Below are positions 15,805 to 22,463 of a DNA stretch of 28,785 bases, piece after piece. Source of the stretch: a virus; IMG/VR virus record IMGVR_UViG_3300009413_003176, positions 1 to 28,785 of that record. One strand, given 5' to 3'. The notes beneath the pieces were generated by a model. It made no database searches. It was not told where the DNA came from and saw nothing but the letters and a program-made list of their open reading frames with translations. A program made the position numbers and the translations under genes. Each line of letters starts with the position of its first letter. Position 1 is the first letter of the stretch.

Positions 15805-15828
15805 TTTAACAAGGGTTAAGGAGGCAAC

Positions 15829-15963
15829 ATGATCGGGTTAGTGGACTGCAACAACTTCTACGTGAGCTGCGAGCGCGTGTATAGTACAAACGAATGCTAC
15901 ACCTACGCTTTCGGTGAGGTTCGTACAGTTACAAAGGCGTACCTTGCTTCACGAGCAGGCTAG
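15829..15963 (+). pseudogene. umuC: umuC remnant (first 18 codons, then foreign sequence)
   Basis: Translation from the ATG at 15829 (behind AAGGAGG) gives MIGLVDCNNFYVSCERVY, the invariant start of UmuC-type Y-family polymerases, with Asp6 of the active site and the NNFYVSCE motif. After Tyr18 (about 15882) homology ends and the frame runs into AT-richer sequence and stops at 15961-15963. A full gene would need about 420 codons. The break marks the left edge of the AT-rich island. Either the island was inserted here with loss of the rest of umuC, or a deletion joined the two. Confidence 0.8.
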
Positions 15964-16259
15964 TAAAAAGAGATTTCATGTGGGTTATCAAAGCTAACAA
16001 AGCTCAATGAAAAATGATGCTGCAGTTCGTAATCACAAGCTATGTCAGTGGCACTCATCCGCAAGCAGAAGATTCGTTGTTCCAAACGATTTTTCGCCCG
16101 ATCCAGGTTAGCACTCACTAACAAGCACATTACAAAAAAAAGTAAATATTTGATTTTAATGAACTATTTTCATTTTTCTAACAAAATTCTTAAACAAATG
16201 GATCTAGGATGATCACAATGGTATGATAATGCATATTGAGCATACGCTGGAGAGATAGA
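15960..16259. other. Gap between the umuC remnant and the methyltransferase
   Basis: About 300 bases hold no convincing gene. A leftward 56-codon frame (16130 to 15960) is open but lacks a ribosome site; its product is not recognised. The part from 16131 is very AT-rich. TATGAT at 16222-16227 could be the -10 of a promoter for the methyltransferase operon, with only a poor -35 (TGGATC, 17 bases earlier). Confidence 0.4.
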
Positions 16260-17135
16260 ATGGATTTTTTCATCACTAACGATGATTGCACTAAAACCAT
16301 TAGCAACATCGAAGATGACTCTCTCGATCTGACACTTACTTCTCCGCCATACTGCATAGGTAAAGCTTATGATGTGCACACGACGATCGAGGGATTCAAA
16401 GAAATTAATGAACCTGTTATAGAGGCTATATATAACAAGACAAAGCCTGGCGGAGCAATTTGTTGGCAGGTTGGCCATCATGTAACAAAAGGTGAAATCA
16501 TTCCCCTAGACTTTATAGTGTATGAAATTTTCAAACGAGTTTGCCCAGATGTAAAATTGCGAAACAGAATAGTTTGGCACTTTGAACACGGTGCCAACTG
16601 TAGAAATAGATTTAGTGGACGTCACGAGACAATTCTTTGGTTTACTAAAGGCGAAAATTATTATTTTGATCTAGATTCAGTCAGAGTAAAGCAAAAATAC
16701 CCTGGCAAGAAATATTATAAAGGGTCTAAAAAAGGAGAGTATAGCTGCAACCCTTTAGGTAAAAATCCTGGAGACCTTTGGTCTATACCAAACGTAAAAT
16801 CAAATCATGTGGAAAAAACCGCGCACCCTTGCCAATTTCCAATTGGGTTAGCACAACGCATTATAAGAGCCCTTAGCCCCAAAGGCGGTATGGTTTTTGA
16901 CCCTTTTATGGGTTCTGGTAGCACTGGTGCTGCAGCAATACTCGAAGATCGAAATTTCACTGGTATTGAGCTTGATACAAAATACTTTGAAATCTCAAAG
17001 GAACGATTGACGTTGGCAAAGAAAGGTCTGCTGAGATATCGTGATATCGAAACACCAGTTTTTGATCCCGCAAAGGCTGGATCAGTAGCCAAAGACCCAA
17101 TTAAATTTAAACCTACTCAGGAGCCATCACTATGA
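16260..17135 (+). CDS. DNA methyltransferase, beta class (m4C or m6A)
   Basis: The product is 291 residues from the ATG at 16260, chosen for GGAGAG five bases upstream. The catalytic motif IV is TSPPY at residues 27-31, close to the N-terminus, and the S-adenosylmethionine site FDPFMGSGST is near residues 213-222. The order IV, target-recognition region, I defines the beta class. SPPY is common in N4-cytosine enzymes but also found in N6-adenine ones. LEDRNFTGIELDTKYFEIS follows the AdoMet site as expected. All key residues are present, so it should be active. No restriction enzyme is recognised beside it; instead it overlaps a DGQHR gene by four bases (ATGA). The low GC contrasts with the phage backbone. 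It could be a solitary mask for phage DNA or the marking part of a defence system. Confidence 0.88.
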   Translation: MDFFITNDDCTKTISNIEDDSLDLTLTSPPYCIGKAYDVHTTIEGFKEINEPVIEAIYNKTKPGGAICWQVGHHVTKGEIIPLDFIVYEIFKRVCPDVKLRNRIVWHFEHGANCRNRFSGRHETILWFTKGENYYFDLDSVRVKQKYPGKKYYKGSKKGEYSCNPLGKNPGDLWSIPNVKSNHVEKTAHPCQFPIGLAQRIIRALSPKGGMVFDPFMGSGSTGAAAILEDRNFTGIELDTKYFEISKERLTLAKKGLLRYRDIETPVFDPAKAGSVAKDPIKFKPTQEPSL

Positions 17136-18169
17136 GTAATAACAAACTTCGCGTACCTGCTATTCAGCTAAAGCAAAGTGGCACTAATTTATACGTTTTC
17201 TCAATGCCAGCAAATAAGCTTTGGGACATATGCGAGATCAATGAAAAAACAGAAGACAAGGACGACGGCTATCAACGAGCACTTTCAAACTCACGAGCTA
17301 CCGATATTAAAAGATACATTCTAAAGGGAAATGCTATAGCTCCAGCGATCATCATTTCTTTTAATATTAAAAAAGCAGAATTTGACTCTACAACAAACGA
17401 GTTAATCATAGAAGATACCTCAAATGCTGGCTGGGTGATAGATGGTCAACACCGTCTTAGAGGTGCAGATCTAGCCAGCACTGAAGATACAAATATTGAG
17501 CTTGCGGTCGTGGCTTTTTTAGATTTAAAAATTGAAGAACAAATTCAGCAATTTGTAACGATAAACCGAGAGGCTAAAGGAGTTCCCACATCTTTATATT
17601 ATGATCTTCTCAAGCAGCTACCTATAAAATCTAGCACCGATGTAGCGAAAGAAAAAGCTGCAGCAATTGCTGATGTCCTTAGAAAAGATCCAGAGTCCCC
17701 ATTTTATGAGCGGATTGTGATTGTCACTTCTCCTAAAAAGGGAGAAATTTCGTTGAATAATTTTGTGCGAAAAGTATATCCATTAGTAGCTGATGAAAAA
17801 GGCCTATTCAGCTCTTATTCTCAGAAAGAAGTTACTATTATAATAGATAACTTTTTCCGTGCGCTCAAAAGCGTTTACCCAAACGAATTCAGCCATAATA
17901 AACAACGCTTTTTCCAAACCTTAGGATTTGGAGCAATGTTAAACTCTTTGTACCCAACATTCTCCTTGGTTTTAAAACAAGAACAGGCTTTTAGGATACC
18001 CGATATTGAAAAAGTTTTAAGCAAAATTTCTGACTTCAGCTTTTCGGATTGGGACAGAATTGGCAGTGGCACCCAAGCGGAAAAGCAGGCAGGTAGAGAT
18101 TTTGAGACTACTCTTAAAGCGGCCTGGAGCGATGAAAAGTCACAAGAAGGCAGCTTGAGGTTATTTTGA
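17132..18169 (+). CDS. DGQHR-domain protein (DndB-like)
   Basis: This 345-residue protein contains the diagnostic DGQHR at residues 104-108 in GWVIDGQHRLRGADLA. Such domains occur in DndB (regulator of phosphorothioation genes) and in related proteins of DNA-modification and defence clusters; their biochemical action is not well settled. Residues 45-60 (DGYQRALSNSRATDIKRYI) and IEEQIQQFVTINREAKGV at about 140-158 are further family-like segments. The C-terminal half is helical. It starts inside the stop of the methyltransferase gene behind AGGAG, so the two are co-translated. No dndC/dndD/dndE or other phosphorothioation gene is present, so it works in a different setting here. Confidence 0.82.
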   Translation: MSNNKLRVPAIQLKQSGTNLYVFSMPANKLWDICEINEKTEDKDDGYQRALSNSRATDIKRYILKGNAIAPAIIISFNIKKAEFDSTTNELIIEDTSNAGWVIDGQHRLRGADLASTEDTNIELAVVAFLDLKIEEQIQQFVTINREAKGVPTSLYYDLLKQLPIKSSTDVAKEKAAAIADVLRKDPESPFYERIVIVTSPKKGEISLNNFVRKVYPLVADEKGLFSSYSQKEVTIIIDNFFRALKSVYPNEFSHNKQRFFQTLGFGAMLNSLYPTFSLVLKQEQAFRIPDIEKVLSKISDFSFSDWDRIGSGTQAEKQAGRDFETTLKAAWSDEKSQEGSLRLF

Positions 18170-18170
18170 T

Positions 18171-19055
18171 ATGCTACCCAACACTTTGAAAAGAAGCATA
18201 CCAAGTAGAGACTGGAGTATTCTTAAGAGGGAATGGCGTGCAGCCTTTGTTGACTATCATGACATAGGCGCTTCCCCGAATAGCTCAGTAAAAGATATTG
18301 CGCAAATGAATGAGTCATTGTTAGTTCATTCAAGAACATCGACTCCTATACAGTTCACTGCTGCTAGTCTAAGAACAACTGCTTTGCGAGAAGCAATATT
18401 TTTAAGTCATAAAGCTGGAGCTTTATTACGAAGCTTCAACAGAGACCTGGAAAACAGGGAAACAACTTATCCAGAAATCACAGCCTATACTGCAGCTTAC
18501 TTTCTTTCAAAGTCCATTAGCTTATTATTAGGATTATGGATGGGCTCAAGAAGAATAAATAACCGATTTTGGCTTTTCGACATGGCTGGTCACGGCGCCT
18601 CTAAAGCTGAGGTTTATGGGGTTAATTGTAATACAATAGGCCACGTACATTCTTGGGATTTATGCAAAAAAAGCTTACATGGCCTGACTGCTAGTCCTCT
18701 TGATGGGGGGCTACTATCTTTTTGTGGAGGATTAGCGGCAGAAGACTTTGCAAGATTAAGAAATAGCCTCCAGTATAATAGTCGCGAATGGCTATATGAA
18801 GACCTTCATGCATTTGATTCAGCAGATATTAACTGGCTAACTGACTTCGATAAGAGTATTTATACTAATGCAGATCCCAACGACGAGGCATGTCATTTTG
18901 GTGTATGCATATTTTTAATGTTATTTAGAGCTAATTTTAGCTTGATATCTGACATAGCCAAAGGTATAGACACTCTTGAGGCTGAAGTAGCAAAAATAGC
19001 TGAAAACATACCTCAATGCAATGGCGTAATGAAACTAAACTCCTGGATAAAATAG
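18171..19055 (+). CDS. Unknown helical protein with HEPN-like features
   Basis: This 294-residue protein is the third gene of the operon, starting one base after the DGQHR stop. It is mainly helical. Residues 105-121 (AYTAAYFLSKSISLLLG) resemble the AYYAA...aralLL helix of HEPN domains, and residues 193-203 (FARLRNSLQYN) resemble their LR-x-x-A-x-Y helix. The typical Rx4-6H nuclease motif is not clear: the stretch has R197-N198 and Y202 but no well-placed His. It may therefore be a non-catalytic HEPN, a diverged RNase, or a different fold. No membrane segments or known nuclease motif are seen. Its tight linkage suggests that it is the effector or a structural partner of the system. Confidence 0.75.
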   Translation: MLPNTLKRSIPSRDWSILKREWRAAFVDYHDIGASPNSSVKDIAQMNESLLVHSRTSTPIQFTAASLRTTALREAIFLSHKAGALLRSFNRDLENRETTYPEITAYTAAYFLSKSISLLLGLWMGSRRINNRFWLFDMAGHGASKAEVYGVNCNTIGHVHSWDLCKKSLHGLTASPLDGGLLSFCGGLAAEDFARLRNSLQYNSREWLYEDLHAFDSADINWLTDFDKSIYTNADPNDEACHFGVCIFLMLFRANFSLISDIAKGIDTLEAEVAKIAENIPQCNGVMKLNSWIK

Positions 19056-19653
19056 CAATAAGCAGACATTTACATTGGCTTTTATTTTTCAAGAACAAGC
19101 GGCTATATGCTTTTTAAATCAAGAAAACATATAGCCTATTAGTTACATACCCTCATCGAAAAACAACTAATTTACACTTAATACCATCTCTATGGAAGCT
19201 TTTCCTGAGAGCTTGAATTGCAGCAACTTAATCGCTTTCATCTCTTTTTTATAGCAATTCCCACATTGATTTATTTATATCCTATAGAGAAGTGAGTGGT
19301 AATAGTTTCAAAACGCTCATCAAGCAGCTTATCATTCTCGCTTTGTAACTCAATATCAACATCGAAACCAGGGCTTATTTATTTACAAGATTATTTGATT
19401 TATTTTCTTTTTCCGAAAAATTAAAATTTACCAAACTGTTCTCTTTTCAAGTATATTTTCGGATTTTTCAGAAGTAACCAAATCATCTTGCAATACTTCA
19501 GAAAAATATTTTAGACATTCAACTTCATAACATATTTTATTAATCTAATGTAGATCACTACGTAGTAAAAGATACATATTTAAAAAAGCTTTTATATCAA
19601 AATCTATATCTTTCATTTCCAACCATTTTCTTAAAGTGAATAAAAGGCAAAAA
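19056..19653. other. AT-rich gap between the island operon and cI
   Basis: About 600 bases contain no convincing gene on either strand. A 9-bp inverted repeat, GGCTATATG (19102-19110) with CATATAGCC (19129-19137), lies 47 bases after the operon and may end its transcript, though it has no T tract. I see no rest of umuC here. This appears to be the right part of the inserted island. Confidence 0.6.
19102..19137 (+). terminator. Possible terminator hairpin after the island operon
   Basis: GGCTATATG and CATATAGCC are exact reverse complements with an 18-base loop. It is placed as a terminator would be, but there is no run of T after it, so the function is uncertain. Confidence 0.35.
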
Positions 19654-20319
19654 TCACACCACCCGCCCAATCCGAACCACACACCGCCCCAGAATCTCCA
19701 CATCGTGCATATCCTGCGGCTTGATCATCTCCGGCTGGTAATGCTCGTTATCACTAATTAAGAACAACGCTCCGCCCGCTAGGCGCTGTACCCGCTTGAT
19801 CCGCCTTTCCCCGCTCACCAGCAGCAAGAACACCCCTTCCTGTTTCGGATCGCGGTTGCTCCGATCCACCAGCACCCAATCGCCATCGGCCAGGGTGCCG
19901 TCCATCGAATCGCCACGCACTTTGATGCCCACCACCTGGGCAGGGTCTAGCCCCTGCTCGGCCAGCTCGCTGCTGGGAAAGTGCAGGATGGTTTTGACTG
20001 GCTCGCCTTCAAAGCTGCGCCCTGCCCCAGCGGCGGCTTCGATGTCGTACATCTTTACTGGCGAGAGATCTGGCCCGGGTTCGGTCACCGGCAAGCCTAA
20101 AGGCTGGGACGCTGGTACCGAACGGTTTCCAGTGAGCACGTATTGAACGTCTACTCCCTGAGAAGCAATTGCCGTCAGATAGTCGGCTTTTGGGCTTCTT
20201 TGGTCTCCTTCATAGAGCATCTGCGTCTTCTTAGTTACTTGGGCAAGGTCACCAAACTGGGTTTGTGACATCCCCAGCCGCTCCCTTTCCTCGCGTAGCC
20301 TTTCACCCAATGAAACCAT
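19654..20319 (-). CDS. cI: CI-like repressor, self-cleaving (S24)
   Basis: This 221-residue protein has an N-terminal helix-turn-helix (LGERLREERERLGMSQTQFGDLAQV, residues 4-28) and a C-terminal S24 peptidase domain. Catalytic Ser138 lies in GDSMDG and Lys175 in RRIKRVQR, 37 residues apart as in LexA. The probable cleavage site is Ala-Gly in EAAAGAG (residues 94-100). It should hold the prophage silent and be destroyed after RecA activation. It starts behind GAGG and diverges from the early operon. It was probably convergent with an intact umuC before the island arrived. Confidence 0.93.
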   Translation of the reverse strand: MVSLGERLREERERLGMSQTQFGDLAQVTKKTQMLYEGDQRSPKADYLTAIASQGVDVQYVLTGNRSVPASQPLGLPVTEPGPDLSPVKMYDIEAAAGAGRSFEGEPVKTILHFPSSELAEQGLDPAQVVGIKVRGDSMDGTLADGDWVLVDRSNRDPKQEGVFLLLVSGERRIKRVQRLAGGALFLISDNEHYQPEMIKPQDMHDVEILGRCVVRIGRVV

Positions 20320-20409
20320 TTAGACCTCACAACTCTTGACATGGAAACCATTCGGTACCATTCTGTTTATGTCTTTCACTTCGATACACATGACAAAGGA
20401 ACCACTGCC
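20320..20409. promoter_or_regulatory. cI / early-operon control region
   Basis: This 90-base gap between the divergent repressor and early genes must hold both promoters. It contains a perfect TTGACA (20336-20341) facing right, though no good -10 follows at 17 bases. Next to it is a tandem 10-bp repeat (ACCATTCGGT, ACCATTCTGT, 20347-20366). ATGGAAACC and CGGTACCAT (20341-20361) form an imperfect dyad. These are candidate repressor operators. Confidence 0.5.
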
Positions 20410-20736
20410 ATGGTCACCGTTATTGCCACGATCTTTGTACCGCCCTCCGCTACCACCCTGTTTCGCGGGGTAGAGGTAGAACTGGACCGCTGTTCGCCGC
20501 GTACCCGCCGCACCATTGAAACGGCGCTGCGCCAGGGCACGGAGAAGCCCAACCCGCTGGCCGATCTCGAAGCGCTGGAAGAGCGCACCACCGCAGAAGC
20601 CGTGGGCCAACTCGCTGCCACGATGCTGGCCCAAAACGCGCCATTCGAGCAGGTGGAAGACGCCCTGTGCGAACTGCGCACCTACATGGATGAGCACTTC
20701 CTGCAGCGCAAGCTGGTGCGCTTGTACGAGCGCTAA
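20410..20736 (+). CDS. First early gene, unknown small protein
   Basis: The product is 108 residues from the ATG at 20410, which has AAGGA upstream; a longer frame from 20341 would begin inside the putative operator. It occupies the position where Cro or Cox is expected, but no helix-turn-helix is visible. The first 30 residues are beta-like (MVTVIATIFVPPSATTLFRGVEVELD); the rest is acidic and helical (LADLEALEERTTAEAVGQLAATML). Function is unknown; the place suggests an early regulator. Confidence 0.65.
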   Translation: MVTVIATIFVPPSATTLFRGVEVELDRCSPRTRRTIETALRQGTEKPNPLADLEALEERTTAEAVGQLAATMLAQNAPFEQVEDALCELRTYMDEHFLQRKLVRLYER

Positions 20737-20791
20737 TGCGCTGCGGCCAAAGTCTTTCACTCTCTTACACATCGTTCGGGAAGCCTAACCC

Positions 20792-20998
20792 ATGACCACG
20801 CCCAACGCTATTACCCCAAAGCCAATTTATGCCCCCAAGGGCTGCAACTGCCCAATCATGGCCCACGTGACCGAAGACGAGCGGGAGGAACTCAAGCGCA
20901 TTGCCGAGCTGGAAATGCGCACCCTCTCGGCCACGGCGCGCATGCTCATGCTGCGCGGCATCGCCCAGTACGACCAAGACACGCTCAATGCCGAATAA
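20792..20998 (+). CDS. Small ribbon-helix-helix-like protein
   Basis: This 68-residue protein has the sequence HVTEDEREELKRIAELEMRTLSATARMLMLRGIAQY, which fits an Arc/CopG-type ribbon-helix-helix fold: a short strand and two helices. Such proteins bind DNA as dimers. It lies in the early operon, so it may regulate lysogeny or excision. The fold is inferred from pattern only. Confidence 0.65.
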   Translation: MTTPNAITPKPIYAPKGCNCPIMAHVTEDEREELKRIAELEMRTLSATARMLMLRGIAQYDQDTLNAE

Positions 20999-21008
20999 GG
21001 AGCCAACC

Positions 21009-21554
21009 ATGAACCTCACCACCGAGATGCAGCCGCTCGCCACGCCGTTTCTGTTCCAGCAAGCCGAGGTACGCACCGCTACTGATGAAAAAGGCGAGGC
21101 GTGGTTTTGCGCCAAAGATGTGTTTGATGCCCTCGAAATCACCTGGAGTAACAAGCGAGGGAGCCTTAAAGGAGTGCCTGAAGAGTGGCTTTGCCCCTTA
21201 TATCTCAAGGGGCAAAGGGGTGCAGGAGAGGTGTTATTCATCTCTGAAGCCGCCGTGTATAGGGTGCTCTTCCGTTCTAACAAGCCCCAAGCGGTGGCTT
21301 TTGCCAACTGGGTATGCGGTGAAGTGCTGCCCACGCTGCGCAAGCAAGGCTTCTTTGGGCAGGTGCCTGCGAAAGAGCGGCTGGGCTTTTCCCGCCAGAT
21401 TCTTACCGTGACACGCGAGCTGATGCGCTGCCGCAATGCCTTCCACCAACACATCTTGCTGGATGAGCTACGCGACCTGTATCGCATGGTGGGCAAGCCA
21501 CTGCCCGACTTTAGCGCTGTCAGCCTAAAACCCGACCAAATGCCACTGCTGTGA
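21009..21554 (+). CDS. BRO-N domain protein, antirepressor-like
   Basis: This 181-residue protein starts at 21009 behind AAGGAG. Residues 14-115 match the BRO N-terminal domain: FQQAEVRTATDEKGEAWFCAKDVFDALEI, later FISEAAVYRVLFRSNKPQAVAFANWVCGEVLPTLRKQGFF. BRO-N proteins bind DNA and are common as phage antirepressors. The last 60 residues are helical with no known domain. It may antagonise CI or control early genes; there is a second, unrelated antirepressor-type gene at 26414. Confidence 0.85.
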   Translation: MNLTTEMQPLATPFLFQQAEVRTATDEKGEAWFCAKDVFDALEITWSNKRGSLKGVPEEWLCPLYLKGQRGAGEVLFISEAAVYRVLFRSNKPQAVAFANWVCGEVLPTLRKQGFFGQVPAKERLGFSRQILTVTRELMRCRNAFHQHILLDELRDLYRMVGKPLPDFSAVSLKPDQMPLL

Positions 21555-21589
21555 CCCATTTTGCCTATCGGCTGCATAAGGACTCCACC

Positions 21590-21796
21590 ATGTACCAGGA
21601 CCCAAAGCGCGTTCGCTCCCATAAGGCCACCGTTTATCTGGATGACTATGAGCTTGCCATCATCCAGGCCCATGCCGATTACAACGGCGTGCCCAGGGCC
21701 GAAATCATGCGCCAAATGTTGATGAAGGAAGCCAGCGACGTGCTCGGCGTCGATGTTCCCGGCCGCCTTCACAGCATTACCCAGCGCGCTCAGTGA
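21590..21796 (+). CDS. Small ribbon-helix-helix-like protein
   Basis: The product is 68 residues from the ATG at 21590, chosen for AAGGA upstream; an ATG at 21551 overlaps the previous stop and is also possible. SHKATVYLDDYELAIIQAHADYNGVPRAEIMRQMLMKEA has the strand-helix-helix layout of CopG-like regulators. It is the second such protein in the operon, not clearly a duplicate of the first. Confidence 0.65.
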   Translation: MYQDPKRVRSHKATVYLDDYELAIIQAHADYNGVPRAEIMRQMLMKEASDVLGVDVPGRLHSITQRAQ

Positions 21797-21832
21797 GCCC
21801 AACCCTATATCCACCGTGCATCCGAGGTGCCC

Positions 21833-22018
21833 ATGCCTGAACAATCGCTGGATCTTGATCCGCTCGCTCGCGCCGTACTGGACGCCGTGTGTGAACAGAA
21901 GGGTCTGGCAACCCACGGCCAAGCCATCGAATGGCTATTGCGTCGGCGCATCCGCCGCGGTTCCCAGGAAATCACCGGCCGCGGCCGCGCCCTTTATCCG
22001 GTAGGGAGAAACCATTGA
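21833..22018 (+). CDS. Small hypothetical early protein
   Basis: This 61-residue protein starts at 21833 behind GAGGTG. Residues 8-40 are helical (DPLARAVLDAVCEQKGLATHGQAIEWLLRRRIRRG) and could be another RHH-type or short DNA-binding unit; the C-terminus is basic. It overlaps the start of the Ogr-like gene (TGATG), so the two are coupled. Function unknown. Confidence 0.6.
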   Translation: MPEQSLDLDPLARAVLDAVCEQKGLATHGQAIEWLLRRRIRRGSQEITGRGRALYPVGRNH

Positions 22019-22302
22019 TGTCGACCGCTTCCAAGCACCGTATGCCCTGCCCCCACTGCGGCCACAACATGCGGGTCCGCAACAGCCAGGGGCTAACACC
22101 GGTGTACCGCGAAGCCATCGTGGAGTGCCGCAACGTGGAGTGTGGCTTTCGGGGCAAAGCGGGTATCGAGGTCACCAACACCCTGACCCCCAGCGATATC
22201 CCGAACGTGCGGGTGCACCTGCCCTACGCCCCACGCTTGATTCAGCAGATGCAGTTGGACATCACCCGCCCAGCCGCCAACGACGAATGTTATGAGGGTT
22301 AA
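22018..22302 (+). CDS. ogr: Ogr/Delta-like zinc-finger late activator
   Basis: This 94-residue protein has the Ogr/Delta zinc-binding pattern: CPHC near residues 10-15, then CRNVEC about 25 residues later, with VYREAIVECRNVECGFRGKA as in the family. In P2, Ogr binds late promoters and recruits RNA polymerase through its alpha subunit. P2 ogr follows gene D; here the gene is in the early operon about 8 kb away, which would give early-to-late timing directly. It is slightly longer than P2 Ogr (72). Confidence 0.88.
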   Translation: MSTASKHRMPCPHCGHNMRVRNSQGLTPVYREAIVECRNVECGFRGKAGIEVTNTLTPSDIPNVRVHLPYAPRLIQQMQLDITRPAANDECYEG

Positions 22303-22350
22303 GACGATGCAGAGAGCTGCCCATCCCCCAAGGCCCCCACGGCCACCACG

Positions 22351-22388
22351 CCCCTTTCGGCCTGTGTGTTATGCCCGGCCGAAAGGGG
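22351..22388. repeat. GC-rich hairpin between ogr and the primase gene
   Basis: CCCCTTTCGGCC (22351-22362) and GGCCGAAAGGGG (22377-22388) form a perfect 12-bp stem with a 14-base loop, within a 160-base very GC-rich gap. There is no T tract. It may slow transcription or translation into the primase gene, or be part of an origin; neither is shown. Confidence 0.6.
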
Positions 22389-22463
22389 GCACCCACGGCC
22401 CCGCCGGTGCCGTGATCTAGCCCCAAGCCCAGCCCCATCCATTTGTTAAATAAGGAGGCGAGC

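Noticed and set aside
15964-16130. tRNA or tRNA fragment at the island edge
   Set aside because: No cloverleaf or T-loop consensus can be drawn from this stretch.
17132-18169. Complete Dnd phosphorothioation system
   Set aside because: Only a DGQHR (DndB-like) protein is present; no DndA, C, D or E type genes are seen.
16260-19055. Ordinary type II restriction-modification pair
   Set aside because: The methyltransferase is clear, but no PD-(D/E)xK, HNH or GIY-YIG motif was seen in the other two proteins.
20765-21922. 385-codon leftward open frame across the early genes
   Set aside because: It is antisense to several coupled small genes with good ribosome sites; no recognisable domain.
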